Shown: positions 1 to 13,383, counted from the first letter of the stretch. The stretch: 64,000 nucleotides of DNA from Setophaga petechia (GCA_024362935.1 JANCRA010000067.1:2140421-2204420), one strand, 5' to 3'. The notes: generated by a model not told the origin, from the letters alone. Numbers and translations: made by a program.

Positions 1-202
1 TTTTGATAAAGACATCACAAATCCTTTTTTCTTTCTTTTTTTTTCTTTTTTTTTTTTTCCTCTGAGAATTGTGAGATTCAGACTAAAGTATCAGGGATTA
101 TGGTAGATGAGAGTTAGAATGGACAGTTGGAACAGCAGTTACTCCCACAAGAAAATGGGATATGGATGACAAGTGAAGAATATGTAACATTAAAAATCTT
201 AC

Positions 203-244
203 CTCCCCATTCAAGAAGCAGTAGAGAACAGCAACAACAAAACC
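203..244 (-). CDS. ADCYAP1R1: ADCYAP1R1 exon 17: end of TM7
   Basis: This 42-nt exon encodes 14 residues, GFVVAVLYCFLNGE, the cytoplasmic half of transmembrane helix 7 and the start of the helix-8 junction shared by class B receptors. It begins after a CCTAG acceptor and ends at a GTAAGA donor, in phase 0 at both ends, so it continues directly from the FELGLGSFQ end of the exon to its right. In mammals the next exon begins VQAEI and carries the C-terminal tail; it is not in the window and should lie left of position 1. Size and sequence match the mammalian exon, as far as I can recall it. Confidence 0.95.
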
Positions 245-823
245 CTAGGGAAATGGGAGAGAAAAAAAAAGGGAATTAAAATCCTGAAGGAATGACAGAA
301 AATTGTGATATTCACATTCTCTGAACAGAGTGAGACATAATTCTCTCTCTCAGGGTTTTTCCTGGAGAAGCAGAGAGACAAGAAGAGAAAACAATTCTTA
401 TCTCTACTTGCTGCTCCTGTTGTTTTTGCACATGTGGAATGTGTTAGGAAGATTGTTTACCTGAAAGGATTTGTCAGCTGGATTCTGCTGAGGATTGTTT
501 TGTTTCCTTGGCCAATTGGGTCAAAGCTGTCCTGCCTGGCTCAGACAGTCATGGGTTTTTCTTTAGTATCTTTTAGTATCTCTTTAGTATAGTTACAATA
601 TAATATAAATGTAATATAGTATTTTTTTAATAAAGCATTTGATAGAAAATAGCTGGAGTTAAAAAACCACAACAAGCAAACAAACAACCCCAAAAATAAA
701 TACAAATAAATACAAAACCTACACATAAATGAGCAGAGACATGCTCTGAGTGCTGTGCATGCAAAGCAGTTACAAAGAACAGAGGTCTGGTTCTAAGGAA
801 AGCTGAATTCAGGGTGTAATCAC
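245..823. other. intron 16, with an old LTR relic
   Basis: The 579-bp intron between the two TM7 exons. Most of it (about 350-650) aligns by eye with the TGTCACTGTC-family LTR described separately. The remainder shows nothing I can name. Confidence 0.8.
350..650 (+). mobile_element. diverged solo LTR relic, TGTCACTGTC family
   Basis: The order of blocks follows the better-kept copy at 12192-12576: a 'cctggagaagc' block, 'gaaaacaattcttatct', 'tgctgctcctgttgttt', 'ggaatgtgttaggaagattgttta', 'catgggtttttctttagtatct', then an AT-rich stretch with AATAAA. Similarity is clear but low and the ends are not definable. It is probably an older subfamily. Its orientation is antisense to ADCYAP1R1. Confidence 0.6.
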
Positions 824-953
824 CTGGAAGGATCCCAGTCCCAGCTCAAACACCAGCCTCTCCCTCTTACTGACATTCTCAGGAGAAAAGGCAAACACCG
901 TGTAGTGAATTCCAAACAAAGGGATCAGCAGCAGGGTGGAGCGAGCCAGCCTC
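824..953 (-). CDS. ADCYAP1R1: ADCYAP1R1 exon 16: TM6, extracellular loop 3, start of TM7
   Basis: This 130-nt exon encodes [20 protein letters not shown]..., then [22 protein letters not shown] in overlapping register. It covers the end of intracellular loop 3, TM6 with the class B LIPLFG motif (the kink that opens on activation), extracellular loop 3 and the start of TM7. The acceptor TGTGACAG and donor GTGATT are in place. The first base completes a codon started by TT at the end of exon 13 or by CT at the end of hop, so the reading frame is kept whether or not hop is included. The sequence is nearly identical to mammalian PAC1. Confidence 0.97.
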
Positions 954-1367
954 CTGTCACAAGAGAGGGAAAGAACTTTAATGCAGCCTTGCAATTAGCA
1001 ACCTGCACTTTAATTAAAGAAGAGAGCACAGAAAATATTTTGCTGACAGACTTTTGGGAAATACGTACACTGCGTAATTATACAAACAAATATGCAACAT
1101 TCCTATTTATTCCCAAGGACTGTTGGCACACACACTGCAGTTTGCTCCCCCTTCTTCACACTGCTGCAGTAATGGCACGTTAATTATGCTTAATGCTCAC
1201 TGCTGCTATTTTATTTGCATTATTATAAGCAGGAATTTTCTCCTACCATGCCAAAAAATGAGGGGAATCTTGCTAAGGGATTCAGACTGCTACTATGGTA
1301 CAATTATAAACCTCTCACCCAACTGCTTAATCCCAGTGGAGTTTTAAATCACTTTTTGTTGATTTCT

Positions 1368-1390
1368 GTGTGTGTGTGTGTGTGTGTGTG
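1368..1390. repeat. (TG)n microsatellite
   Basis: An uninterrupted TG dinucleotide run of about 12 units inside the intron. Confidence 0.9.
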
Positions 1391-4300
1391 AATATGTTTC
1401 TACACAGCAAAAAAATTCCAAAACAACCACACAAATAAAGCTAAAAAACCAACAGCCACAAATAAAAGTTAAACCCCCTGCATGTTCTTGTACTCACAAC
1501 TATTCCTGAAGGTTTGATTTTGGTTTATACTGTTGGAAACCTAAGTGCAATTCCACTGTTTAACTATTTCACTGCTTCAGAATAAAGAGGTTTCAGAGGG
1601 AAATTAAGCTCAGTTGATATAAACCAAAGAGTTTGAAATTAATATTTTACATGTGGGCACTTGGCTGGTGAAATTCCCCCAAAGCAGGGGCCAGCAAAGA
1701 CTTGTGCATGTTTTGGTGAGTGTCACTGTGTGATTGAGCAGCAAAAAAAGGAGCAAAGAGAAAGCAAATGTTCTGAAAATAAGGCAAGGGCTTTATTACA
1801 AACAAAGTGACCTAAGAAACCTCCAGGACATTTTCAGAGGGGAAGAATATCATTGGTTATGTTCAGGTAAGTGAAGAAGGCAGATGGAGGACAAAGTAAG
1901 GTAAAAAGCTGTAAAGATTTTTCAAAGAGCTGCAAATTTGTTCAAATTCAACCATCCCCTCTGCTTTTATCTATTTGGGACATTGCAGACAGATCTGAAT
2001 TTTGATAATTAATGCTCAGTGATAACCCAAAATTTTGTGTTTGTTTTAGAAGATTTAATTAACACACATTCAAGAGTTTTGTGAGCACAATTATCTCCAG
2101 CAGTGATCTGGGAATGGGACATGAGTGCAGTGCTGGTGTCTCTCAGCCAGATTTTGGCCCCATTGGGATAAATTCATCCCAGCTCTTGCCTGGAGACTGC
2201 ACTGAACACACCTGAGCCAGAAATCTGATGGACACCAAACCTCAGGTCTTGTGGAAGACCCCACAAAGCAGAGAAAACTCTTCTTGTGGGTTATAAAATT
2301 AGACATTGGCCAAAATCTTTTGAAAAGAGAGGAACAACCTCAGAACAGGATGATGAAGACCATTTTGAGTGTCCAGCTTTGATGATCTCTAACAAAAGTA
2401 ATTTATACAGGAGTGAGCCAGTGTAAAAGAGCTATTGGGGTCCTTTCTAGTCCTTTTTCTCTATGGATATACAATCAGATTAATAAAAAGGATCAGAAAT
2501 TTCAAGAAAGAGATTAAAGAATAATGTTATCTCTGTAAAAAAGGGATGTAAAGAATATAAGTGCCTTAAAGTAGTCATGAAATTAAAAAAAAAAACAAGT
2601 TGAAGGTAATAAACTGGACAAGAAATATCATCTCTCCATATCTTCTATCATTTATATTCAGATTTAATGACAACAACAACAAAAGGATAAATGTTGTTTT
2701 GATCTAAAAGTCAGAACAGAATTGTCTATTAATGTGTTCTGTCTCACTGCACTCTTGGGAGATTAATTCAGGGGAAGATGCAGAGAAAGCCTTTTTTTAT
2801 TGTCAGTTTTCTGGCATTAATCATACCTGATTAATCACACAATCAGTTTGCAGGATCTGCAAATATAATGCCATCATCAACTTATTTGAGGTGTTGTTAT
2901 CAATATTGTCAGAATAGTGAGGAAGAAAATGCATTAAATAGCATATTCAGAAGTTTATAGACTATTAAGATAAATAAAGAGGAAAAGAAGATTTTTATGA
3001 TGACAAAAACCTTGAGAGACATTAATGCCTGTAAAAATTGCTTTTTTTCAAGAACATTGGGAAGAGAGAAGACTTAAAGCAGGTCCTGTGAGATGCATAA
3101 GTTTATGTGGAACAGGGAATGCAAATCTTAAAGGATACAGTGGAATTCTCAGGTGTGTAACAGCCAAAGACATTAATCCTCTTTTCTTCCCCCACTCTTT
3201 CAGACAGGCAAGAAACTTGGAGGGGATGGGTCTAAGATCTCTAAGGACAATAATTGTTCAAGTGGCTGTTTGGAAGATAATGCTCTCTAAAAGGTCTAGC
3301 AAAAGCCTTGTTCACATTCCCACAGGGAGAGGAGAGTCTTAAGGTTGCTTTAAAAAAAAAAGCAATTTGAATATCAATTTTAGTTGAGGCTGACATTCTG
3401 TTTTCCAGCTGTTATTTTCCTTAAAATCACTTCAAAGATGAGACTTTCTCCAGTAGCATGGCTGTGAATGTGGACTTTCCATTGAGTGTTAGTACAAACA
3501 AGTAATGGTGCCTTCTGTTCTCCCTCTCTCCTCTATGGAATAATGAAATTAGGACTTTATGCTAAAAAGAAACCCTAAATAAGAACATTCTCTAATTTGA
3601 CCAGAAATTTGAAAGAATCATGCTTTTATATTTCCATTGCACATCCACATTTATTAAGGAAGTCTAAACCTCTGAACCTTTTTGAGAGAAAAAATGAAAA
3701 AATAAACAAAAATCTCCAAACCATAGACTTTGAAGGAAGATCATATTTGTTGTTTTGCCATTCAGTCCTGCCTCTCTACAGTAAGAGAATTGCCCAGTTT
3801 AAAAGCTGTCCTAAGTGAAATATTTTGATCAAATATGAACTTCTGCAATAAGACATCATGGTGTGTAGTCCTGAAAAGCAACATTCACCTCACCAAGGTT
3901 TGGACATACACTGCATAGATATTGATAATGAAACTATTTTTAAAATGTCTCTAAAGTCAATGCAGAGAAAAATACACTTTTAAACATAATTCTTGTGTGC
4001 TACAGATGTCTTTTGAACAAGAGGTGACTCCTGTTGTAAACCCTGTGGGTATTGAGTACATCTATTTATGTATATATTGATTAACTTAATGCTGTGACAT
4101 ATCTGCAATGATGGAATCTATTTTTAGTTAAATTAAATGCAGACTTAAATTCCCTTTATTGTCAATGAAGAGCAAGAATCACTGACACAAAAGGACAAAT
4201 CCTCTGCCCAAGGAAATTCTTATCACATCCTAAATCTATCCATTGACCTCAAAGGGATCTGGACTGAGTTTGTGACAAAAATTTCAGCCCTGTAGATTTG

Positions 4301-5382
4301 TGAGGTTTAGATTAGAGGAACCCAAATTCTCTGGCTAAAGGTTCATTCATCATCTCTGTGATAAATCTGTGCAAAAAAGAATAGTGACAATATTTCAAAT
4401 TGAAGGATAAAGAGCAAACCATGAAGGCACAGGATGTCATTATAATGAAATGCTCAACACAGCTCATGTTTAATAAACTGAAATTTTATCACAAAATGCT
4501 GAACATATCAATGTGCCTTTCAGGAACCTCAGTAATCTCCCTGACAGATCTTTTCCAAAATTTAATTAGGTCTGCAGCATCACTTCCAAAACACCTCAGG
4601 TAACAGCTGAATGATTCCAGATTTTTAATTTTCCCATGCATAAACCACATCTTCAGACCTAGGACTTGAAAACCAGAGAAGCTTACCAAGACTTTCCTAC
4701 TTCAGCAAGACACAAAAAGCATAGGTTTAATACCTCCTGTTTAGGCAGAACTCTTCTTGCCCTTGACTAGGTAGAAGATTTCACCTTAGAGAGTTATCAG
4801 TCTCCCATCTTTTAGAAACACTGCATTTAATGTAAAATTTGGTTCTCTGCAAAGGCCCAACAGGATGTCTGTGCTGCCTCAGGATGTCCATTAGGCACTG
4901 AAATTTATATTTCAAACTATCTCCTCCTAAACCTAACTCCTAGTTTTACCTAACTGTGCTTAGTCTTCAGCTGCTCTCTGTGGAGAAGATGGAGCTGCCT
5001 CTTTTTGTCTTCTCTATTTCTATCTGCTTTTCCACAGTTCCAGTCTGTTGACTGAATATTTTCCAGCATCTCCATTTTTCTATTTCTTAAATACCTCAAA
5101 GATATATGAAATCACACAGAAAAATCACTTTAATTTTTTTTTTCTTAACTAAAAACATAACCATACATGCAGTTAAGTTACAAACCAATCTTTTTTCCTT
5201 AATGGTGTTGAAGATAACTACTAAATAGTCTTTAGCAAAATCCTGGAGTTTGGGGTCTGTGTGTTAGGACACCTCAGAGAATGTTGATTCACACTTATAA
5301 AACTGTTGTGAAATTCAGGAGACAGATCATCAGAAAACACATTATAGGTGTCTGAAATTGCAGCTCATCTAAACAAAATGAG

Positions 5383-5440
5383 AAGATGACCTTGGAGCTC
5401 TTTTCCAGCCTTAATGATTCCATGAATCTGTGAAAACCTG
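5383..5440 (+). repeat. degenerate CR1 3' tail
   Basis: The order 'gatgaccttggagctc', 'ttttccagcc', 'aatgattcc' follows the CR1 3' end (gatgatctttggggtcccttccaac...attctatgattc). Short and diverged. Confidence 0.5.
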
Positions 5441-5571
5441 TGGGCTTCTTGTGCAAGGAGCAAGGGGTCAGACGGACTATGGGATAGTGAATAATTCCCA
5501 CAACTCTTGGCTGAATGGTTTTTATTCACTCTTCTGGATGCCACACTCTATATTTGATGATATTTGACAAT

Positions 5572-5633
5572 ATAGGACTGAACTTGATTATCTTAGAGGT
5601 CTTTTCCAACTCAGTGATTCTATAACTTCTGAT
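5572..5633 (+). repeat. degenerate CR1 3' tail
   Basis: The order 'ggactgaacttgat', 'gaggtcttttccaactcag' and 'tgattctat' matches the CR1 3' end. Short fragment. Confidence 0.55.
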
Positions 5634-6119
5634 AGACACAATTCATTTTGACATTAGGTCAACTTTGGCCTTTCCTCACCTCTGGGTGTTTATTAAGTTA
5701 ACTTCACTCAGTTCAATGGACAAAAGATGTTTTATACCCATTGAGGGTCTGATTGACTCAACCTCACCCAGTTTATTCTAGGAAACTTTGCAGGTGAAAC
5801 ATTTTCTCTCAGTATGAAGGTGCTCACCTCTTTGCTGTACAATAAAGAGCAGCTATTAATTCTGTACAGACACTACCCAAAACCATCAATAGCATCAGCC
5901 ATAATTAAAAAAAAAAAAAAAATTAAAACAACTTTAAAACCCTCGATTGTGGCGCATCGGCAAAAGCACAGAACAAGAACAAAGAAAAAAATTCTACATG
6001 CAACAAGAACTAAATGAAGGCTTTGCTCTCTGGTTACTTCCCCTCTGCTCTCATCCACTCATTTAACTGCAACATGCGTCATACACACACAGTAATGTCA
6101 CAGGAGTGCGTACACTTAC

Positions 6120-6203
6120 AGGGTAATGGTTGATAGTTCTGACATCTTGCAAGAGTGCTGGTTAGCCCTCTTAGGCTTACAGTAGCATTTCTGAACGCAG
6201 CTG
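6120..6203 (-). CDS. ADCYAP1R1: ADCYAP1R1 'hop' cassette exon, intracellular loop 3
   Basis: This alternatively spliced 84-nt exon encodes a 28-residue insert beginning [18 protein letters not shown] and ending [10 protein letters not shown]. It corresponds to the mammalian hop insert, which lies at the intracellular end of TM6 and changes G-protein coupling and phospholipase signalling. The donor is CCCT|GTAAGTG. The acceptor is a tandem NAGNAG, TTTAG|CAG|CTGCG: use of the first AG gives 84 nt (hop1, FSCVQ), use of the second gives 81 nt (hop2, FCVQ; exon end at 6200). Frame is kept in both cases because exon 13 ends in TT and exon 16 begins with G. Four cysteines and the basic KPKR stretch are intact. 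Inclusion in real transcripts is inferred, not seen. Confidence 0.95.
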
Positions 6204-7251
6204 CTAAATATGACAAGATTAGCATTTTTTTCAGCATATCGTGAACAGGCCAAGGTAGGTCACTTTCAACACATTTCATGAGACACGTCACAAAGATGGA
6301 AAGCGGACACGACAGGATGGACTCACGGCACGAACCAGCTGCTTGACTGAAGCAGAAATTAAAAAATCAAACAGAAATTGAAGTGCACTGGCTGTTGCTG
6401 GCCGTTGTGATGTGCTGATTCACGGACAAACCAAAACTCAAACACCCTGAGGGCAGGGGGGCAGCGCTAACGCATCCAAAGGACACAGGACCTGCGTGGT
6501 CTGGCTTTGTACAGGGGGTCACAGAACAATAGATTGAATGAGAGTTGACTGCATGCTCATGGAGAACAATCAGAGAGTAACAGAAACTCGTAGGATGGGG
6601 ATCAATCTAAGGTCTAATCCTCATTTTCGTTGTAGTGTGGATCCCTTGTTTTTAACAAAGAGTTCTAATAAGGACACCAAAGGTGTTTTTCCATCTTCCT
6701 TGGTGATGGGGAGAGAGCTCAGTATGGAATCTGAATGTCTGGCTGGTAATTTTGGAGGTACCAGTTATTTTTTTAAGACAGCGTGCTCATCAAAGCAGCA
6801 GGCTCTTAACACTGTGGAGCAGGACTTTGATCCCTGCATGTTGGATTCTAGGAACAGAGAACAAAATAGTTCCTTTCCAACCAGCCAGGAGAGTCTCATT
6901 TAAATCAATCAATCAGAAGGGTAATCTGAAACATGGAGGCATTTGGAGGGATCCCAAAAGAGATTTTATATCTGGGCTGAAAAACATGAAAATTGAAAAT
7001 AGTGATTTCTTGTCAACTTTTAAGGGGAGAATTTTTGTTTAGTTTTCAACACGTGGTGGGATTCACCTCAGGAGAGGGCTGGATGTTTACACTAGAGATG
7101 TGTAAGCAAAATGGATATCCTCAGGACCCTGAGAATCATCAGAAGAAACAGTTGAGAGAGAAATACACATTTATTGGCCAGGTACATCTGACCTGATTTA
7201 GATGTCCACTGTAGGATGGGATGAACATCAAACACCTCTAAGTACCCTGAC

Positions 7252-7317
7252 TAAATCTCCATTAATATAAAGGATGATAAAGGATAAATCTCCATTAATA
7301 TAAAGGATAATAAAAGT
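7252..7317. repeat. 33-bp tandem duplication
   Basis: The unit starting 'taaatctccattaatataaa' at 7252 recurs at 7285 with nearly the same sequence. Confidence 0.85.
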
Positions 7318-10300
7318 TGATTTTTGAAGCAATTGCCTTCAAGGCAAACATTGAAGTTTGTTCAAACAAACCCAACTCTGTTTCTGTTACACAGTCTAAG
7401 AATCTGTGTTCACAGCTCATGGAATTTATAATCTCAACTCTAAACCAGGATGAATTGAAAACATACATTTCCCCCTTTTTAACTCCTTTAAGTCAACCCC
7501 CATTACTGGAGTTATGTTTTGCTTCCTTTTGGATAATTAAAGCCTGCTAACTGTGTTGTTATTAAATATTACAGTATTAGAGCTGGAAAGAACACAGTCT
7601 TGGGGCATGGACACATCCAGCAAATGGATATAGTCACCGAGTTTCAACTCATAAAATAAATTTCATTTTTTGGATTTCACTGAGGAAGCAAGCATGAATA
7701 TGACTGCTCCTTTTGTACTAGAATGTCTGTGCTAGATTTTTGCACCACCTTCTTTTCACAGAGCTGAGCTGGGCATTAATTGTTCACTTAGATCAAAAAT
7801 GAGCAAGGAGTTTTAAGGGATAGTTCCATTTTATTGTGACTGAGGCTTTGAGAAGTGACTATGGATTTTGAGTGCCACTCATTTTTTTGATCACTTGACC
7901 TGAAACACATTTCTCAGACCAATTTTTACCACAAGAGGGCTGCTCAGCCTGTGTTGAAAAGAAGCACTTATGAAGCATATTAAGGTACAGAGCCTGAAAA
8001 GGAAACATCTAAAAAATCAATAATCACTTTGAAAAGTCTTAGCCATGGGTTGTTGTAGAGGTTTGTGGTCTTTAATTATATACTTAATATTGCCATGGCA
8101 ACCTAGAAATAAATTCCCATCCATGTTTCCTTTACTGCTTATGTCCTGTTTCATTTGACAGGGATTGATTTTTTTTATTGCTTTTCCTGGTGAAGAGATC
8201 TAATGTGACAGCACTTGGTATTTACTAGAATTATTGAAAAAAACAGACTTGATTTTGAAAATATTATCTATGGATTAACTACTGCTCCATACCCAGTGAG
8301 GGGACATTGACACACGGGTTTGTGATGGAAAACAATGCCAGTACTTCTTAGGAAAACCTGAATATTTTAGTGCTGCTAGCACTTATTTCCTGCCATTTCT
8401 ACTTTTGATAGAGTCACCTCTCTGATTTTAGATGGTGTTAAGTGTCCCAGATCTTTAGAGTACAGAATGTGTAGACATTTTCTTTCCTTTCTCCCTCCCC
8501 TTTTATTTTGCAAACTTTATTCATTATCAAAGTAGAGACGCTGGTGGAAGGAAAGGGAGAAAGAGAGAAGAGACAGAGGAGGCAGGAACCAGAAAAAAAA
8601 AACATGAAGGAGGAGAAAATAGACAAATATAAGAAGATGAATTAAATGAGAGCATGGCTATGAAAACACTGCACGAATCAGGGCAGGATCCTCAGACCTG
8701 TGTAGGCACACAGAGAACGGAGCCGGTCACATCTAACTCTACGCGCCAAAGACAGACTCCAAACTGAACTATCACCTTGAACTCACTCAGGGAAAGAGCA
8801 GGGACTTCCAGGCTGAGCTGGCCTGTGTGACAGAGACATCTAAGGCACAGGGGATGCTCTGTCTGACAGAGGTGCCCTGGTGTCCCCGAGTGACCATAGA
8901 CGAGGACTGGACTGCTCAGATCGAGCACGAGACTTTAGACAGCTAAAGGCAAACAAGCTGAGTCTCACCGCAAGTGTCCTGGGCAGGGACTGCAGCTGCA
9001 TCTGGGAGGAAGAGGGAGGGTGCTAGGGTGGAAGGGGAAAGAAAAAGTTAAACACTCCCGGGGTGAAATGAGCCATGGATGATGCGGCTGAAGGCCACCC
9101 AACACCTGGACGCCTCGATGCAAATGAGAGAGAACACAAAAAAGAAGTTGTAATTCGGTTCTAGATGTCTCAGAGGTGCTTAAGAGGAGGAAAACGAGCA
9201 TGCTGATCCAGGTTATGCTGCATTATCCAAGTACATCCATCATGAAAATGGTCAGGGTTCTGAATTTAGGTCTCTACCAACACGCAGGGAATGATGAGGT
9301 TTGTGCCTTGTCTCTGAATGTGCTGAAGGGGAATCCTTGGGGAAATGCAGTAAAGGTAGAACTTGATTCATGCAAATTAAAACTGCTCCTCCTGGAGAAT
9401 CTTTGTGCACCCTGCTCGAGTAGTTCTATGTAACCTCACCGTGAGTAGGATTGGCAGCTGTGCAGTAGCAGGAGAAGGAATGCAGAAACAAATCAATGAA
9501 ATAAAGCATTGAAAATACAGTAGAAAGTTAACCAAAGTGGAAGCAGAGAGATTGTATGGCAGAGAGAGGAGAAAATTGAAAAGTAAGTCTGTCTAATACA
9601 TATAATTTATATCACACACGTTCTTCCCTCAGCTGAAAATTCTCTAGGCTGGCAGACTTCTCCTTGCTGCTCAGGAGCTGAGGATTCCCTGAAGCTGCAC
9701 TTGTTTCCCTTTGAAACACCAACTGCATTTACAAACCCCACGCCCTTACAGATCAGATGGAGCAGTTTGGAAAACAGAACTTGGTCTGTGAACAACAAAC
9801 AGATCCCACAACTCCATCCCACTGCAGTGGCTGCAGCTCTGACCCACTGTGGGCAGGCAGAGCCATTCACCCTCTCATCCAGACGCAGAGTAAGCCCAGG
9901 TGCTCCTCAGCAAAGTTGTCTTTTAGTTGTATCTCCCCTAATTTTTAGCTGCATGCCTTTTTCCTTGTCACTCCATGCTAGCTTGGCAGTCACTGGTGAG
10001 AAACTGGCCATAAAGTGAGATTTACCTGACCTATTTTAAACTTGTTTAAAATGAAATAAGTTGTACTAAAGGATTTAAGTCTCTGGACTGGGTAAGTCTC
10101 TACTGACTGTGGAAGGAGCCCAGCAGGATTGATTTATTAAATCAGGTAGATGTCCTGCTGTCTTGCTAAAAGTACAACAAATATTATGCTCTTCATGGGA
10201 AAAAAAATGTAAAAAAAAATAAAGAAACCGCGTCTTGAGCCTTTAATGGAAAACAAATCCCAAATTCATAGTCTTGTTGTCTTGTTACCTAGAGTTCTAC

Positions 10301-12191
10301 TTTTCCCTTCTAATGCCACCAAAATAAGAAGCTGAAGCTGCTTGCAGATTAATGCTGTGTTTAAAACAAATGTTTAACAACATGAATTTGGACTGGAACT
10401 TTTTGTCCAATAAATCTGACCCTTGAGTGGATCTGAGACTTGAAGGTGAAACAAAATGGTCAAAGAGAGCCATAAATCCTAACTACAGTGCTCATTCTTG
10501 GCTTTTCTAAATTCTACAGAGTGGACACAAAAAGAAGAACACTGTTGCTATACTTGGAATTAAATAATGAAGAGATTAAGCCTAATATTTGCCTGTGCTC
10601 TAGAGAATAAAGCTGGTAGCAGAGGGCAGAATTCTTCCAACAAAAACAACTGTAGCTTCAAGGTTCTGTGTCCTGATTCTTGCCCTGTATTAATTCTGGA
10701 GCTCCTGTTTTCCCAGGCTGGGTTATTGTCTCTATGCGCAGAGCACAGATCCAAGTCAGGCACTGTGGAATAATTCTGATGGAGGTGCAGTAACACCACT
10801 GAGGTGCAGCAGGAAATAGGATATTCAATGAGAAAAATGTACCATGCCAAATGAGTTCTTGCATAAATTAACATTTTGAATACTTTACTGCCTCAAAAGA
10901 AGAATATGCATATCCAAATCCAGGCATAAATATCTGAGAATAGGATTTAGCTCATTGTCCTTGAAAGAAATCAAATGAGCAAAGCCCACAGAGAGTTTGT
11001 TGTCCCAGACTGACACAAGAAGTGGATTTTCAAGCAATACAGACAGGTTTTGGTTCCTGTCAGCTGGCAGAGCTCAGCATCACTATAACTACACTGGGTT
11101 TATATAATTTCCAGCTCTGCAGCTTCAGTTACACTGTTTTGACTCACCTGCCTTACATGTTCTACAATATCCCTGCAGATTCACAGTGCTACCCATCCCT
11201 GCAACTCTCCTTCATGAAAAAAAGAGAGCACTGCCTTTCTTAAAAAACCTGGGCTTGCAGACACATAATCAGCTGAACAACTCCAGTGTTTTCATTGGAA
11301 TATAAAGAGGAATTTCAGCTTGGAAATCCCTCAGTAATGATACAGGGGGGACCAAGACTGTGATATGAACCTTCACATGGCTTTGGATTGGTCCTGTCTG
11401 GAGCTAGTTTGCATTTGTTTCAACAACCTTCATTGAGACTTCATTCTGAATTAAGCCTCTGTAGCCTGGTGGCCTTTGAGGATGTTCTTTTACTCTCCAA
11501 GGCAGGCAGAGTTTGTTCTTAGAGAACTGATTGCCTGCTTTGCACCACAGACTTCCTTTGACACACAGCATTAGTCACAAGTTCCTTACAAGAAATTTGT
11601 CTTTCCAGATCAAAAAACCTTCTGCAATGGGACAGAACTATCTTCCTTGTCCCCTCACTACCTCAGGCTGTGTACCAGCCTGGAGTACATCCTAAAAATT
11701 CTCCAGATCTAAAACTAATCCTACTGGATGTGAAACAATGCCAGCTGCTGAAGCGAGACACAATAAATCAATGGCAAGGATAAACAGAGACACTGAGGAG
11801 AAAGTAAACTCCTGTTGTCCTCATATGATAGAGGCAAAAGTGTGAATGGTGGGAAAAACTCAGTGGAAGACCATGGTTGCTGATGGGCACTGAGCCTTGG
11901 TATAAGTTGAAAGCACATTCAGGATCAGAGATGTCAAAATTATTCCCCATTTCCTGCAGTCTCACATTAACTGCTGCATGACCAGTGTCCTCAGCTCCAC
12001 CTTCACCTTTACATTAAGAAACTGTTTCAAAGGATCAGAGGTGCAATCTGATTTGAGGACAAAGAAAAATTCAGATCTATCCCTTTCAGTCTAGCAGTGC
12101 ACTCAAACCAGCAAACTCAGACATGAGCAATGCATGAGGAGAAGGACAGACAGCCAGAATGGTCTGCTTTGGGTATTCCCAACTTAACCCT

Positions 12192-12576
12192 TGCCACTGT
12201 CATATTTTCTGGAAAAATCCCTTTGCCAGGATTTCTTCTCCTGGGAAGCTGAGAAGACTCAGAGAAAAATGAAAACAATAATTATCTGATTGCTTCTCCT
12301 GTGTTTTGCTGCTTTGGAATGTGGTTGGAGATTGTTTATCCAACATGTAAATTGTTTTTACTTAATGACCAATCACAGCCAGCTATGTTGGGACTCTGGA
12401 AGAGGTCATGAGTTTTTCTTTAGTATCTTGTTAAGCCTTCTGTCTGTATCTTTTCTCTGTTCTTTAGTACAGTTTAGTATAGCATTCTTTAATGTAATAT
12501 AATTACATAAAGTAATAAATTAGCCTTCTAAGAACATGGAGTCAGATTCTCAATTCCTCCTTCATCCAAAAATACC
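12192..12576 (+). mobile_element. solo LTR, TGTCACTGTC family
   Basis: It starts TGCCACTGTCATATTTTC and ends near AAAATACCA. It shares its full layout with the copies at about 34031 and 38849: 'gccaggatttcttctcctggg', 'ttgctgctttggaatgtggt', 'aatgaccaatcacagccagc' (CCAAT box), 'tttagtatctt', AT-rich stretch with 'taataaat', then 'aacatggagtcagattc'. No coding interior is attached, so it is a solo LTR. I found no convincing target duplication. Antisense to the host gene. Confidence 0.8.
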
Positions 12577-13383
12577 AAAAACGCTCAATTTGAAAGTTCT
12601 GAAATGCTTTCTGATCCTCCAAACCCATTATTTTTCCCAGGATCTCAGCAAGCTGCTGTGATAAAAGATCCTGCACCCAAATCCGTGGCTGATTCCAAAA
12701 GCTGAGTGGCCTTGGGCACTGGACGTTCCCTATCCTGCTGATCTCCATGACAACTGAAGCCTATCAATACACATCAAAATTAGGTTTTTCACTCTGGCCA
12801 AGTGCAGTGACTTCAGAAGCACATTTGAGATCCGTTCTGCATTTTCTTCCTGAAAACTGCCTCATTTTTGCTAATCAGGAAGCTCCAGTGTGTGGCAAAG
12901 TGTACAAGGTTACAGCAAATTTAGTGAAGTGCAGCCACTCTCCCTTTACAGTATGAAGCTTTATATTGTGCACATTGCTAAAGTATTTGTGGCCTTTTAA
13001 GCAGCAAGGCTGGAACAATTTTAGATTTCTAAAATGTTTCAGACAGCACATGCGTGGGCAAAATCCTAAATTTACACAGGCACCCTACAGATGCAAGCAT
13101 TTATGTATAAATCCCTCTGGCTTGAGCCCCTGGGTGTTCTGAGCTCTGTTCCTTACCAGTTATGGCAATCAAGCCATGATGGCTTTGGTGCTGTCTTTGA
13201 AAAGTGTTTATATCTGAAATTTCCAGATACATGACGTTAACATTTCAGTGGGAACTCATAAAACACTGTTTAGCCTTTTTTGCTTTGGTGCCTCAAACTC
13301 TGTGGAAACAGGGCTGTTAGGGCTAATCCAACCCTTGATAGAACTGTTGGGAGTGCAGCAAGCTTTGCTGTGTTTTCTTAAAT

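Larger units (their letters stand above)
954..6119. other. intron between hop cassette and exon 16
   Basis: About 5.2 kb of AT-rich intron. It has a TG microsatellite near 1368-1390 and two short degenerate CR1 tails near 5383 and 5572, listed separately. Open frames here are short and show no domain. The end next to the hop exon (5930-6119) keeps several CpGs, unlike the rest. Confidence 0.75.

Noticed and set aside
8692..8928. Possible hip exon between CACACAG and AAG|GTGATAG on the minus strand.
   Set aside because: In the phase required after exon 13 the candidate has a stop codon.
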